A stretch of DNA of 6,440 bases from Lachnospiraceae bacterium (GCA_017391545.1 JAFOYD010000099.1:1-6440), one strand, 5' to 3'; counted from the stretch's first letter, positions 1 to 5,834 are shown. Notes: generated from the letters alone by a model not told the origin. Numbers and translations: made by a program.

Positions 1-1
1 C

Positions 2-33
2 AAAAAAGACAGCCGTTACATGCTGTCTCTTTT
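2..33. terminator. Probable bidirectional intrinsic terminator
   Basis: A perfect 7-bp stem, AGACAGC (7-13) with GCTGTCT (22-28), encloses an 8-base loop. On the minus strand the stem is followed directly by six T (positions 7 to 2). On the plus strand it is followed by CTTTT (29-33). It could therefore end the minus-strand ftsH transcript, or a short RNA starting near 98, and also a plus-strand gene arriving from outside the window. The minus orientation has the better U-tail. Confidence 0.75.
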
Positions 34-104
34 AGAGAAGGTATTTGTTTTTTATGGGGTATAACAAAAAACTATATAATATATTGGGGGGGTTACAAGT
101 AGTT

Positions 105-113
105 ATTATAGCA
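105..113 (-). promoter_or_regulatory. Extended -10 promoter motif, possible start of a short RNA
   Basis: The minus strand reads TGCTATAAT from 113 to 105, a perfect TATAAT with the upstream TGn of an extended -10 element. No good -35 hexamer lies 16-18 bases upstream, which extended -10 promoters can tolerate. Transcription would begin near 98 and meet the terminator at 33-2, giving an RNA of about 95 nt. Chance occurrence is quite possible in DNA of this composition. Confidence 0.3.
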
Positions 114-182
114 GATTCCTACTATAAATCTATTCGAACTTCTCACAAATATTACAATTTTTAACGCTATATTTTGTATATA

Positions 183-189
183 TTCGACA
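183..189 (-). promoter_or_regulatory. Exact Spo0A-box-like heptamer
   Basis: The minus strand reads TGTCGAA (189 to 183), identical to the core heptamer of the 0A box bound by the sporulation regulator Spo0A. It lies about 70 bases upstream of the extended -10 motif at 105-113. A single heptamer is weak evidence for binding, and there is no second exact box close by. Confidence 0.25.
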
Positions 190-247
190 AATACCTTTCG
201 TTTTCTACATTAGAAAAACTTAAATCAAATTTAATTTTAGATACTTT

Positions 248-265
248 TGACAAACATTTTTGTCA
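248..265. repeat. Perfect inverted repeat just after ftsH
   Basis: TGACAAA (248-254) and TTTGTCA (259-265) are perfect reverse complements separated by CATT. The hairpin begins 28 bases beyond the ftsH stop. On the minus strand it is followed by AAAAG rather than a T-run, so it is not an ordinary intrinsic terminator. It could be a 3' end stabilising hairpin or a protein-binding dyad. Confidence 0.45.
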
Positions 266-292
266 TTGTATCATAATCGCCTTATACGACAA

Positions 293-2104
293 TTAAGCAG
301 TCACCTCAAAAAGCGCTTCAAATTCTTCCCTGCCAATCTTTTCCTTCTCAAGAAGGAGCTGTGCACAGGCATGAAGAACCTTTTCGTTCGCAAGGATGAT
401 ATCCTTTGCCTTTTTGTAGCAATCATCCACAATCGATTTCACCTCGATGTCAATCTCGCTGGCAACTGCCTCCGAGTGACTTCTGGTATGTGCCAGATCA
501 CGTCCGATAAATACCTCATTGTCCTCCTCATCATAATTGATGACACCAATGTTCTCAGAGAATCCATAGCGTGTTACCATAGCCCTTGCGACCTTGGTAG
601 CCTTCTTGATATCGCTGGAAGCCCCAGTCGTCACATCATCAAAGATGATTTCCTCTGCAATACGTCCACCAAGCGATACCATGATATCCTGCAGCATTTT
701 TCCCTTGGTGTTGAACATTTCATCCCGCTCAGGCAATGGCATCGTATAACCGGCTGCACCAAGTCCTGTTGGAATAATGGATACCGTATATACCGGTCCC
801 ACATCCGGAAGCACATGGAACAAAATTGCATGCCCTGCCTCATGGTAAGCCGTAATTTTCTTTTCTTTGTCTGAAATGATGCGGCTCTTTTTCTCTGCAC
901 CAATGCCTACTTTGATAAATGCCTTCTTGATATCATCCTGTTTGATATAGGCTCTGTTTTCCTTAGCGGCATGAATTGCTGACTCGTTCATCAGATTTTC
1001 AAGATCAGCACCCGTAAAGCCTGCTGTGGTCTGTGCCACCTGTTTTAAGTCCACATCCTCTGATAACGGCTTATTTTTTGCATGTACATTGAGGATTTCC
1101 TCTCTGCCACCCACATCAGGAGGTGATACACTGATCTTCCTGTCAAAGCGTCCCGGACGCAGGATCGCAGGATCCAGAATATCGACACGGTTTGTCGCTG
1201 CCATAACGATAATTCCCTCGTTCGTGCCAAATCCATCCATCTCCACAAGCATCTGGTTCAAGGTCTGTTCACGCTCATCATGACCTCCGCCCATACCGGT
1301 TCCGCGTCGCCTTGCCACCGCGTCAATCTCATCGATAAAGATGATACAAGGCGCGTTCTTCTTTGCTTCTGCAAAAAGATCGCGCACTCTGGAAGCGCCG
1401 ACGCCTACGAACATCTCCACAAAGTCCGAACCTGATATGGAGAAAAACGGTACGTTTGCTTCGCCTGCAATTGCCTTTGCAAGAAGCGTCTTACCTGTAC
1501 CGGGCGCACCCTCCAACAATACGCCCTTGGGAATTCTCGCACCTACCTTTGTATATTTTAAAGGGTCTTTCAGGAAATCCACGATTTCCTCCAAGTCCTC
1601 CTTCTCCTCACGAAGTCCTGCCACGTCCTTTAACGTGACTTCACCCCCTGTGGTGAGACGCGCACGGCTCTTGCCGAAATTCATCATCTTGCCACCACTG
1701 TTTCCCGCATTCTGTGCGTTCATCGAGCTGAACAGAAACACGATCACGATCAGAATCAGCAGAAACGGTATCAGTTCCGTCAGAAACCAGTTCTTCTGGG
1801 GTACATCCTTAACGACAGGATCAATGTTGTAGTTCTTCAAAAGTTCCTGAATCTCAACCACATCTGACACATATAACGTCTTCTGCTGACTGTCCTTTAA
1901 GGTAATGCGTAGCGTACCTGTAGGCACCTGTGAATTAGGCTGTATCTCCACATCCACGACCTGCCCATTCTCTAAATCTGCTGAAAACTGCCCCCTCGTA
2001 TAGGAAGCGCTGTTGTCATTAATGGTACTTGCCCAAATCAGCGCAAATACCAACAGCATAATAATAATAAATGTTAAATTAATTCCTTTTGCACCTTTTC
2101 CCAA
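293..2104 (-). CDS. ftsH: ATP-dependent zinc metalloprotease FtsH
   Basis: Membrane-anchored AAA+ protease (peptidase family M41) that, as known for the family, extracts and degrades damaged or surplus membrane proteins and some regulators; it works as a hexamer with catalytic domains in the cytoplasm. At 603 residues it is complete. Two membrane segments (about 9-27 and 109-127) flank a short extracytoplasmic domain. The AAA module shows Walker A GAPGTGKT (199-206), pore loop MFVGVG (231-236), Walker B IIFIDEID ending at 261, and second-region-of-homology arginines in RPGRFDR (317-323). The protease has HEAGH (421-425) and a probable third zinc ligand D498 in GASSD. Walker A carries Ala where Pro is usual. 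The start is TTG, set by a ribosome binding site at 2111-2117; the frame is closed upstream by TAA at 2126-2128 and the next ATG falls inside the first membrane segment. It is the last gene of the run, 50 bases after hpt. Confidence 0.97.
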   Translation of the reverse strand: MGKGAKGINLTFIIIMLLVFALIWASTINDNSASYTRGQFSADLENGQVVDVEIQPNSQVPTGTLRITLKDSQQKTLYVSDVVEIQELLKNYNIDPVVKDVPQKNWFLTELIPFLLILIVIVFLFSSMNAQNAGNSGGKMMNFGKSRARLTTGGEVTLKDVAGLREEKEDLEEIVDFLKDPLKYTKVGARIPKGVLLEGAPGTGKTLLAKAIAGEANVPFFSISGSDFVEMFVGVGASRVRDLFAEAKKNAPCIIFIDEIDAVARRRGTGMGGGHDEREQTLNQMLVEMDGFGTNEGIIVMAATNRVDILDPAILRPGRFDRKISVSPPDVGGREEILNVHAKNKPLSEDVDLKQVAQTTAGFTGADLENLMNESAIHAAKENRAYIKQDDIKKAFIKVGIGAEKKSRIISDKEKKITAYHEAGHAILFHVLPDVGPVYTVSIIPTGLGAAGYTMPLPERDEMFNTKGKMLQDIMVSLGGRIAEEIIFDDVTTGASSDIKKATKVARAMVTRYGFSENIGVINYDEEDNEVFIGRDLAHTRSHSEAVASEIDIEVKSIVDDCYKKAKDIILANEKVLHACAQLLLEKEKIGREEFEALFEVTA

Positions 2105-2110
2105 TTTTAA

Positions 2111-2117
2111 TCTCCTT
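2111..2117 (-). promoter_or_regulatory. Ribosome binding site fixing the TTG start of ftsH
   Basis: The minus strand reads AAGGAGA here, followed by six bases and then TTG at 2104-2102. There is no ATG or GTG start between the upstream in-frame stop and this site, so it supports TTG as the real initiation codon. Confidence 0.85.
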
Positions 2118-2154
2118 CTGGCTTTTTACAACTCCCTAAAAATCTTAATGTAAA

Positions 2155-2685
2155 TCAGTTCTCATCAAACTCAACGACACCAATGTATGGAAGATTTCTG
2201 TAGCGCTGGTCATAATCAAGACCATAACCAACCACAAATTCATCAGGAATCTCAAAGCCTGTATAATCCACTTTTACATCAACCACTCGTCTGTCCGGCT
2301 TGTCAAGCAGGGTACATAGCCGCAGACTCTTCGGCCCGCGTTGTCCCAGAAGCTCCAGCAGATAGCTAAGCGTTCTTCCGGAATCCACAATATCCTCTAC
2401 CACAATGACATCCTTATCCTTCAGCGGATCGTCAAGGTCCTTGACAATCTTAACAACACCGCTTGATTTGGTGTCACCACCATAACTTGATACCGACATA
2501 AAATCCAGTGATACAGGAACTGTAATATTTTTTGCAAGCTCACACATAAAAAAGCTTCCGCCCTTGAGCACACATACCAGATGTACCTGTCTGCCCTCAT
2601 AGTCGCGGCTGATCTGCTCGCCAATCGCTTTGATTCTGGCATTCACCTCATTCTCCGTCAACATGACTCTCACTCTTTCAGCCAT
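2155..2685 (-). CDS. hpt: Hypoxanthine (guanine) phosphoribosyltransferase
   Basis: Purine salvage enzyme of the cytoplasm that joins hypoxanthine, and usually guanine, to PRPP to give IMP or GMP plus pyrophosphate. At 176 residues it has the normal bacterial length. The PRPP-binding signature VVEDIVDSGRT lies at 95-105 with the acidic pair E97/D98. The pyrophosphate-loop LKGG is at 40-43, the flexible-loop SSYG at 66-69, and the purine-site region runs from LLDKP (126-130) through VGYGLDY (152-158) to RYRNLPYIG (161-169). The start has AAGGAGG (2695-2701) nine bases upstream. The gene follows tilS by 29 bases and precedes ftsH by 50; tilS-hpt-ftsH is a conserved Firmicute arrangement. A candidate promoter in the tilS 3' end (2727-2755) could drive hpt and ftsH. 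The symbol hprT is also used. Identity is firm; the preferred base cannot be read from sequence alone. Confidence 0.96.
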   Translation of the reverse strand: MAERVRVMLTENEVNARIKAIGEQISRDYEGRQVHLVCVLKGGSFFMCELAKNITVPVSLDFMSVSSYGGDTKSSGVVKIVKDLDDPLKDKDVIVVEDIVDSGRTLSYLLELLGQRGPKSLRLCTLLDKPDRRVVDVKVDYTGFEIPDEFVVGYGLDYDQRYRNLPYIGVVEFDEN

Positions 2686-2714
2686 TCTTTGGATCCTCCT
2701 TAGTTCGTAACCAT

Positions 2715-4166
2715 TCAGTTACTTTTGTTATATTTATTGACAGTATTGTCATCAATAAATGCAAGCTTCAAAATCCTTTCTGTGCTCTCACTGACCTTAT
2801 AGTAGCTGCTGATGCGCTCTCCTACAATCCAGATCACATGGCTGCCATCAGCCACGAGCCAGATACGACTGCGTTTTTCCTGGGGTATTTTGTTGTCTAT
2901 CAAATACGTCTTCAGGCTTTTTCGCTGATTTGATGCATTTATTGTCAGATAATCCCCTGATTTTCGGGTTCTTACGACAACGTTATCCTTTATTTTATCA
3001 TAATCAATCCATTTCGTATACTTTTTTTGCGGAATATTTTGCAAATCGCTGCCAAATTTCCTTCCCGGCACAATTTCCAGCTTGAAACGCTGATGTGCAT
3101 TCAGCGGAAGCACGACGATTTCTCCCGCAAGAAGCCTTGTGTGCACATCCGCTGGCAGGGCAACCTCATGTGGCACCTGATCCTTCTGTTCTCTGGCATC
3201 TTCCCGGCAGATGCAGATTCCAGTATAGTCACGCCTTGCACACAGCTTATATGGCAGCTTTACCAGCCTGCCACACTGATTTTCCATAAGTGCTTCCAGT
3301 TGCCTGATGTGTACGGTCTCCAAGTCCCTGCTGCTGCCTGCAGCTCTTGACAGCACCTCCATCAGGACATATCCCCGAATGGTCTTGTGAAGCCGTCTGA
3401 AGGCTGCTTCATCAATGTGATAACCGCCCGTTGTCCTCTTCACGCAGGATTCATAGCCCTGCTTTGTGACATCCTCTATCAAATCATATGCTTCACTTAC
3501 CCGCTCACATGCATTGCTGATGTGATTTACCGCTGCCGGGCTGATTTCTTTCACAGCTGTCTCCAGAATATGATGACGTATCCTGTTCCTTGTATAATTA
3601 TCCTCCAAATTGGTGCTGTCTATGCAATAATGAATCGTTCTCTCCTGCAAAAATTGTTCGATCTCTGCTCTTTCCACACACATCAGTGGACGGATGATTC
3701 TGTCACGCACCGGTCTGATTCCTGCCAGGCCTTTTAGGGAACTTCCACGGAAAAGATTGAACAAAAAGGTTTCACAGCAGTCATTTTTGTTGTGGGCTAC
3801 AGCGATTTTACCCTTTCTGGTTCCAAGCTCCCTGTAGAATGCCTCATAACGCACATTTCTTCCTGCTTCCTCTGTGGAAATGTGAAGCCTTCCTGCCAAT
3901 ACCTCCACATCCTTCTCGACCAGTGTAAACGGAATCTCATGCATCGCACACATGCTTTGCACATATGCTGCATCTTCTGCCGCGTCAGACCGGATCAGAT
4001 GATTGACATGAACGACCCTGATCTCAATCGGAATCACCTTTCTGATCTCAAGCAGCATGTAAAAAAGGCATATCGAATCCGCACCGCCGGACACACCAGC
4101 CACCACGCAGTCCCCCGCTTCAAGCATATGCTGCTCCTGCACGTATTTCAGAACTTTTTCTATCAT
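2715..4166 (-). CDS. tilS: tRNA(Ile)-lysidine synthetase
   Basis: Cytoplasmic enzyme that uses ATP and lysine to convert C34 of the CAU-anticodon tRNA-Ile to lysidine, changing its charging from Met to Ile and its reading from AUG to AUA; normally essential. The 483 residues carry the N-type ATP pyrophosphatase PP-loop SGGADS (26-31), the conserved HVNH (53-56), an active-site segment HNKNDCCET (125-133) leading into FRGSSLKGLAGI, and the tRNA-contact stretch DSTN...YTRNRIRHHI (183-200). The C-terminal TilS domain is recognisable in the last 100 residues, around RKSGDY and ERISSYYKV. In the 125-133 segment an Asn replaces the first Asp of the usual DDQ and Cys replaces its Gln, while the second Asp (D129) and E132-T133 are kept. 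The ATG has AGGAGGT (4172-4178) five bases upstream. It begins 25 bases after the spoIIE stop. Confidence 0.96.
   Translation of the reverse strand: MIEKVLKYVQEQHMLEAGDCVVAGVSGGADSICLFYMLLEIRKVIPIEIRVVHVNHLIRSDAAEDAAYVQSMCAMHEIPFTLVEKDVEVLAGRLHISTEEAGRNVRYEAFYRELGTRKGKIAVAHNKNDCCETFLFNLFRGSSLKGLAGIRPVRDRIIRPLMCVERAEIEQFLQERTIHYCIDSTNLEDNYTRNRIRHHILETAVKEISPAAVNHISNACERVSEAYDLIEDVTKQGYESCVKRTTGGYHIDEAAFRRLHKTIRGYVLMEVLSRAAGSSRDLETVHIRQLEALMENQCGRLVKLPYKLCARRDYTGICICREDAREQKDQVPHEVALPADVHTRLLAGEIVVLPLNAHQRFKLEIVPGRKFGSDLQNIPQKKYTKWIDYDKIKDNVVVRTRKSGDYLTINASNQRKSLKTYLIDNKIPQEKRSRIWLVADGSHVIWIVGERISSYYKVSESTERILKLAFIDDNTVNKYNKSN
2727..2755 (-). promoter_or_regulatory. Candidate internal promoter for hpt-ftsH in the tilS 3' end
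   Basis: The minus strand reads TTGATG (2755-2750), a 17-base spacer, then TATAAC (2732-2727). This matches the sigma-A consensus at four and five positions with ideal spacing. Transcription would start near 2720, about 35 bases before the hpt ATG. It lies within the last tilS codons, and its spacer overlaps an inverted repeat (2733-2759). It would give hpt and ftsH a supply independent of the spoIIE promoter. Sequence evidence only. Confidence 0.4.
2733..2759. repeat. Inverted repeat overlapping the candidate internal promoter
   Basis: Eight-base arms TTTATTGA (2733-2740) and TCAATAAA (2752-2759) are perfect reverse complements. A nested alternative pairs TGACA (2738-2742) with TGTCA (2747-2751). 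The repeat is inside the tilS coding sequence and lies across the spacer and part of the -35 of the candidate promoter, so it could be an operator. There is no T-tail, so a terminator is unlikely. Confidence 0.4.
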
Positions 4167-4191
4167 TTGTAACCTCCTGCCTTTTCCGAAT

Positions 4192-5448
4192 TTAAAAAAC
4201 GTTATAATCCTTCCGCTTGATGCAGCATGTCAGCACCGTCATATCATCCCGAATTCTTCCTCCCTGACAGTTGATCGCATATTGCAGTATGTAATCAGAC
4301 AACTCCTTGGGATTTGATGTGTTGTTTCCCGATATGACTTCCTTGATTTTATGGACACCTGCATTTTCGATTGCATCAAAGATACCATCAGATACCATGA
4401 TCAGGAAATCCGTATCGGAAAGCCGTACACCCTGTGTCATAGGACACAGTTCCTCCATACTCCCAAGAGGAAGCGTATCTGCCGATACCTCATCAACTCT
4501 CATGCCGCGCTTAATATAACTGGGTGCTGCGCCAGCCTTGATAAATTCCGCATCACCGGTCAGCAGATTAATCTCGCACAAGTCTAATGTCGTAAGATTG
4601 CAGCAGCCATTTTGTGCGGCGATCGCTCCATTCACCATCGTAAATGCTTTTTCTTTCTGAAAACCTGCCTCAAGGAAGCGTTCCATGAACTCTATGACTG
4701 CCTGACTGTCTTTGCAGGCCTGCTCTCCACTGCCCATACCATCAGCGATCATCATGACTGCCTGACTCTGATTATATTCCTCCAGCGAAAAATTGTCACC
4801 TGAGATTTTTTCGTCCTCTCTGACAGCCCTCGATACAGCGCTTAAAATCGTATACCGCGCCTCATCCTCATAAATAAAGGTGTCATACGCCCTGCCAATC
4901 ACGGTAGCGCTCTCTCCGGAGGGCACAAGCCGTCTGTCATAAAAATCCGACAAAAGCGCTCCTAACACGCTCGCTGATATGGATCTTCTGGAAGCTGACC
5001 TGGCTTCTATGCTGATCCTGTTTCCATGACGTCCATCCGACATACTCTCATAGTCTCCCGCGCTTCCTCCTTCCAGAAAAATCATCTCACGTACCACAAT
5101 ACCCTGTCTTTTGAGATATTGTATCAGTGCTTTTTTCTTGTGCTCCAAAGGCATGCTCACATGTACTACGGTGTCAGCAACATCGGTAAAAGCACCGGAT
5201 ATCTCATCCAGATGCTTTGCAAATACCTCCTTTGTCTCCTGAAGCTGCCGCTGGTACAACAAATCCTTTCTGTCATCACACGCAGTCCTGTCCCCGGGTA
5301 TTCCGCGGTATAGTCTTGCCAGCTCCTCATATGTTTCTGACAGGCAGTAGAGCTTGCGCTTACTGTATCCATTAAAAAGATATCCCTCTGCGATGCCTGA
5401 TTTATTTTGATTCTCCCTTGAGATTCTCATGATCTTTGCTTTTATCAT
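4192..5448 (-). CDS. spoIIE: Stage II sporulation protein E-type phosphatase lacking the membrane domain
   Basis: SpoIIE is the PP2C-type (PPM) phosphatase that dephosphorylates the anti-anti-sigma factor SpoIIAA and so releases sigma-F in the forespore. This 418-residue protein has the catalytic domain from about residue 180 to the end: SGDNFS (216-221), the metal-binding ADGMGSG (235-241, D236), LTTLDLCEI (285-293), KAGAAPSYI (304-312), LPLGS, VSDGIFDA (352-359, D354) and RDDMTVL (400-406). All expected metal aspartates are present, so it should be active. Residues 30-125 look like part of the regulatory/oligomerisation segment. The multi-spanning membrane domain that forms the first third or more of ordinary SpoIIE (about 827 residues in B. 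subtilis) is absent, and no hydrophobic segment is visible. I chose the ATG at 5448, which has AAGGGGG (5458-5464) nine bases upstream. The longer ATG at 5484 adds 12 residues and has no well-placed binding site. Confidence 0.88.
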   Translation of the reverse strand: MIKAKIMRISRENQNKSGIAEGYLFNGYSKRKLYCLSETYEELARLYRGIPGDRTACDDRKDLLYQRQLQETKEVFAKHLDEISGAFTDVADTVVHVSMPLEHKKKALIQYLKRQGIVVREMIFLEGGSAGDYESMSDGRHGNRISIEARSASRRSISASVLGALLSDFYDRRLVPSGESATVIGRAYDTFIYEDEARYTILSAVSRAVREDEKISGDNFSLEEYNQSQAVMMIADGMGSGEQACKDSQAVIEFMERFLEAGFQKEKAFTMVNGAIAAQNGCCNLTTLDLCEINLLTGDAEFIKAGAAPSYIKRGMRVDEVSADTLPLGSMEELCPMTQGVRLSDTDFLIMVSDGIFDAIENAGVHKIKEVISGNNTSNPKELSDYILQYAINCQGGRIRDDMTVLTCCIKRKDYNVF

Positions 5449-5457
5449 AACACTTGT

Positions 5458-5464
5458 CCCCCTT
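5458..5464 (-). promoter_or_regulatory. Ribosome binding site deciding the spoIIE start
   Basis: The minus strand reads AAGGGGG, nine bases before the ATG at 5448-5446. The alternative in-frame ATG at 5484-5482 has only GGGAA immediately against it, too close to serve. The site therefore favours the shorter protein. Confidence 0.75.
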
Positions 5465-5510
5465 AAATATAATAATAACTCCATTTCCCAATGTGGCTTC
5501 TCGCCATATC

Positions 5511-5543
5511 ATTATATAAGGGACACTGCTATTTTTTTGTCAA
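5511..5543 (-). promoter_or_regulatory. spoIIE promoter with 21-base hexamer spacing and near-consensus 0A box
   Basis: The minus strand has a perfect -35 TTGACA (5543-5538) and a perfect -10 TATAAT (5516-5511) separated by 21 bases rather than 17. From established work, the B. subtilis spoIIE and spoIIG promoters are sigma-A promoters with 21-22-base spacing that need Spo0A~P. The -35 overlaps TGTCAAA (plus strand 5538-5544), one mismatch from the 0A box TGTCGAA, and a weaker TGTCAAT lies at 76-70 of 5500-5600 (5576-5570) on the minus strand. An alternative reading uses TTATAT (5519-5514) with an 18-base spacer, which would be an ordinary sigma-A promoter. Confidence 0.6.
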
Positions 5544-5575
5544 ACCTATGCACGTTTTTTTACTTTTTGATTGAC

Positions 5576-5622
5576 AAAAAATGCACCGTTTTGTACGATT
5601 ATTTTTCGCACAAAACGATGCA
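5576..5622 (-). terminator. Strong intrinsic terminator after the divIC remnant
   Basis: TGCACCGTTTTGT (5582-5594) pairs with ACAAAACGATGCA (5610-5622). The stem extends inward by three more pairs to about 16 bp around a 9-base loop, and on the minus strand it is followed by six T (5581-5576). The two imperfect positions are G-U wobbles in minus-strand RNA but A-C mismatches in plus-strand RNA, which shows the structure is built for minus-strand transcripts. It ends the divIC message and separates it from the spoIIE promoter. Confidence 0.9.
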
Positions 5623-5632
5623 ACAATATCCA

Positions 5633-5761
5633 TTAATCTGTTTCCTGAAATATAATCTCATTCTCATAGACGAGTCCAAGCTTATCTTTGGCAATCTCCT
5701 CCGCATATTTCTTGGTCTTTGTATAGGTAGCAAACTCCTCAAGCTCTACTGCCCGCTTTTG
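5633..5761 (-). pseudogene. divIC: C-terminal fragment of a DivIC/FtsB-type septum formation initiator
   Basis: The minus strand encodes about 42 family-like residues from the Gln codon at 5761 to TAA at 5635-5633. Recognisable parts are VELEEFATYTKTKKYAEEIA followed by KDKLGLVYENEIIF. In DivIC/FtsB proteins the end of the coiled coil is followed by a KxxEExAREKLGLVxPGEIIF-like C-terminal block, which this matches well. The transmembrane segment and most of the coiled coil are missing. The frame stays open to a stop at 5821-5819, but residues encoded by 5762-5818 have no family resemblance and there is no ATG, GTG or TTG anywhere in it. Position before spoIIE and a dedicated terminator at 5576-5622 agree with the normal divIC locus. 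The fragment is either a broken gene or the edge of an assembly misjoin. The intact protein is a bitopic divisome component. Confidence 0.8.
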
Positions 5762-5796
5762 TGGGTGCGGCGCTTCTTTACCCCAATATATGCTGC

Positions 5797-5825
5797 TTGC
5801 ATTTTTGCGGTAAATATGTTAAAAT
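5797..5825 (+). promoter_or_regulatory. Promoter of the secreted-protein gene
   Basis: The plus strand has TTGCAT (5797-5802), a 17-base spacer, then TAAAAT (5820-5825). Each hexamer is close to the sigma-A consensus and the spacing is ideal. Transcription would start near 5832, giving a leader of about 45 bases. The promoter overlaps the unlike part of the divIC reading frame. Confidence 0.7.
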
Positions 5826-5834
5826 ATTTCGATG

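Larger units (their letters stand above)
34..292. other. AT-rich intergenic region downstream of ftsH, no gene seen
   Basis: This stretch between the ftsH stop and the left-end terminator is very AT-rich and holds no ORF with family resemblance. It contains a perfect 7-bp palindrome (248-265), an exact Spo0A-box heptamer (183-189), a run of seven G on the plus strand (86-92) and an extended -10 motif on the minus strand (105-113). A weak minus-strand promoter-like pair, TTGTCG (292-287) and TACAAT (270-265) with a 16-base spacer, lies just after the ftsH stop. In DNA this AT-rich such pairs arise by chance, so I do not list it separately. There is no hairpin with a T-tail close to the ftsH stop, so the ftsH message may run to the terminator at 2-33. 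Confidence 0.6.

Noticed and set aside
86..92. Run of seven G as a phase-variable tract
   Set aside because: It is not within a gene or between promoter hexamers on the plus strand, so no switching effect can be assigned from this window.
54..164. Plus-strand 36-codon ORF beginning ATGGGGTATAAC
   Set aside because: AGAAGG lies about 12 bases upstream, but composition is like the surrounding AT-rich noncoding DNA and no family resemblance or hydrophobic pattern is seen.
247..274. Plus-strand promoter-like TTGACA-16-TATCAT
   Set aside because: It would drive antisense RNA into ftsH; the -35 is part of the palindrome at 248-265 and chance matches are expected in this AT-rich DNA.
260..874. Plus-strand open frame of 204 codons
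   Set aside because: It is antisense to the ftsH 3' end, has no recognisable domains, and the minus-strand FtsH match is complete over this stretch.
4201..4232. Minus-strand CTGACA-21-TATAAC just before tilS
   Set aside because: It lies in spoIIE coding sequence, the -35 is imperfect and the spacing is poor for sigma-A without an activator; no 0A box accompanies it.
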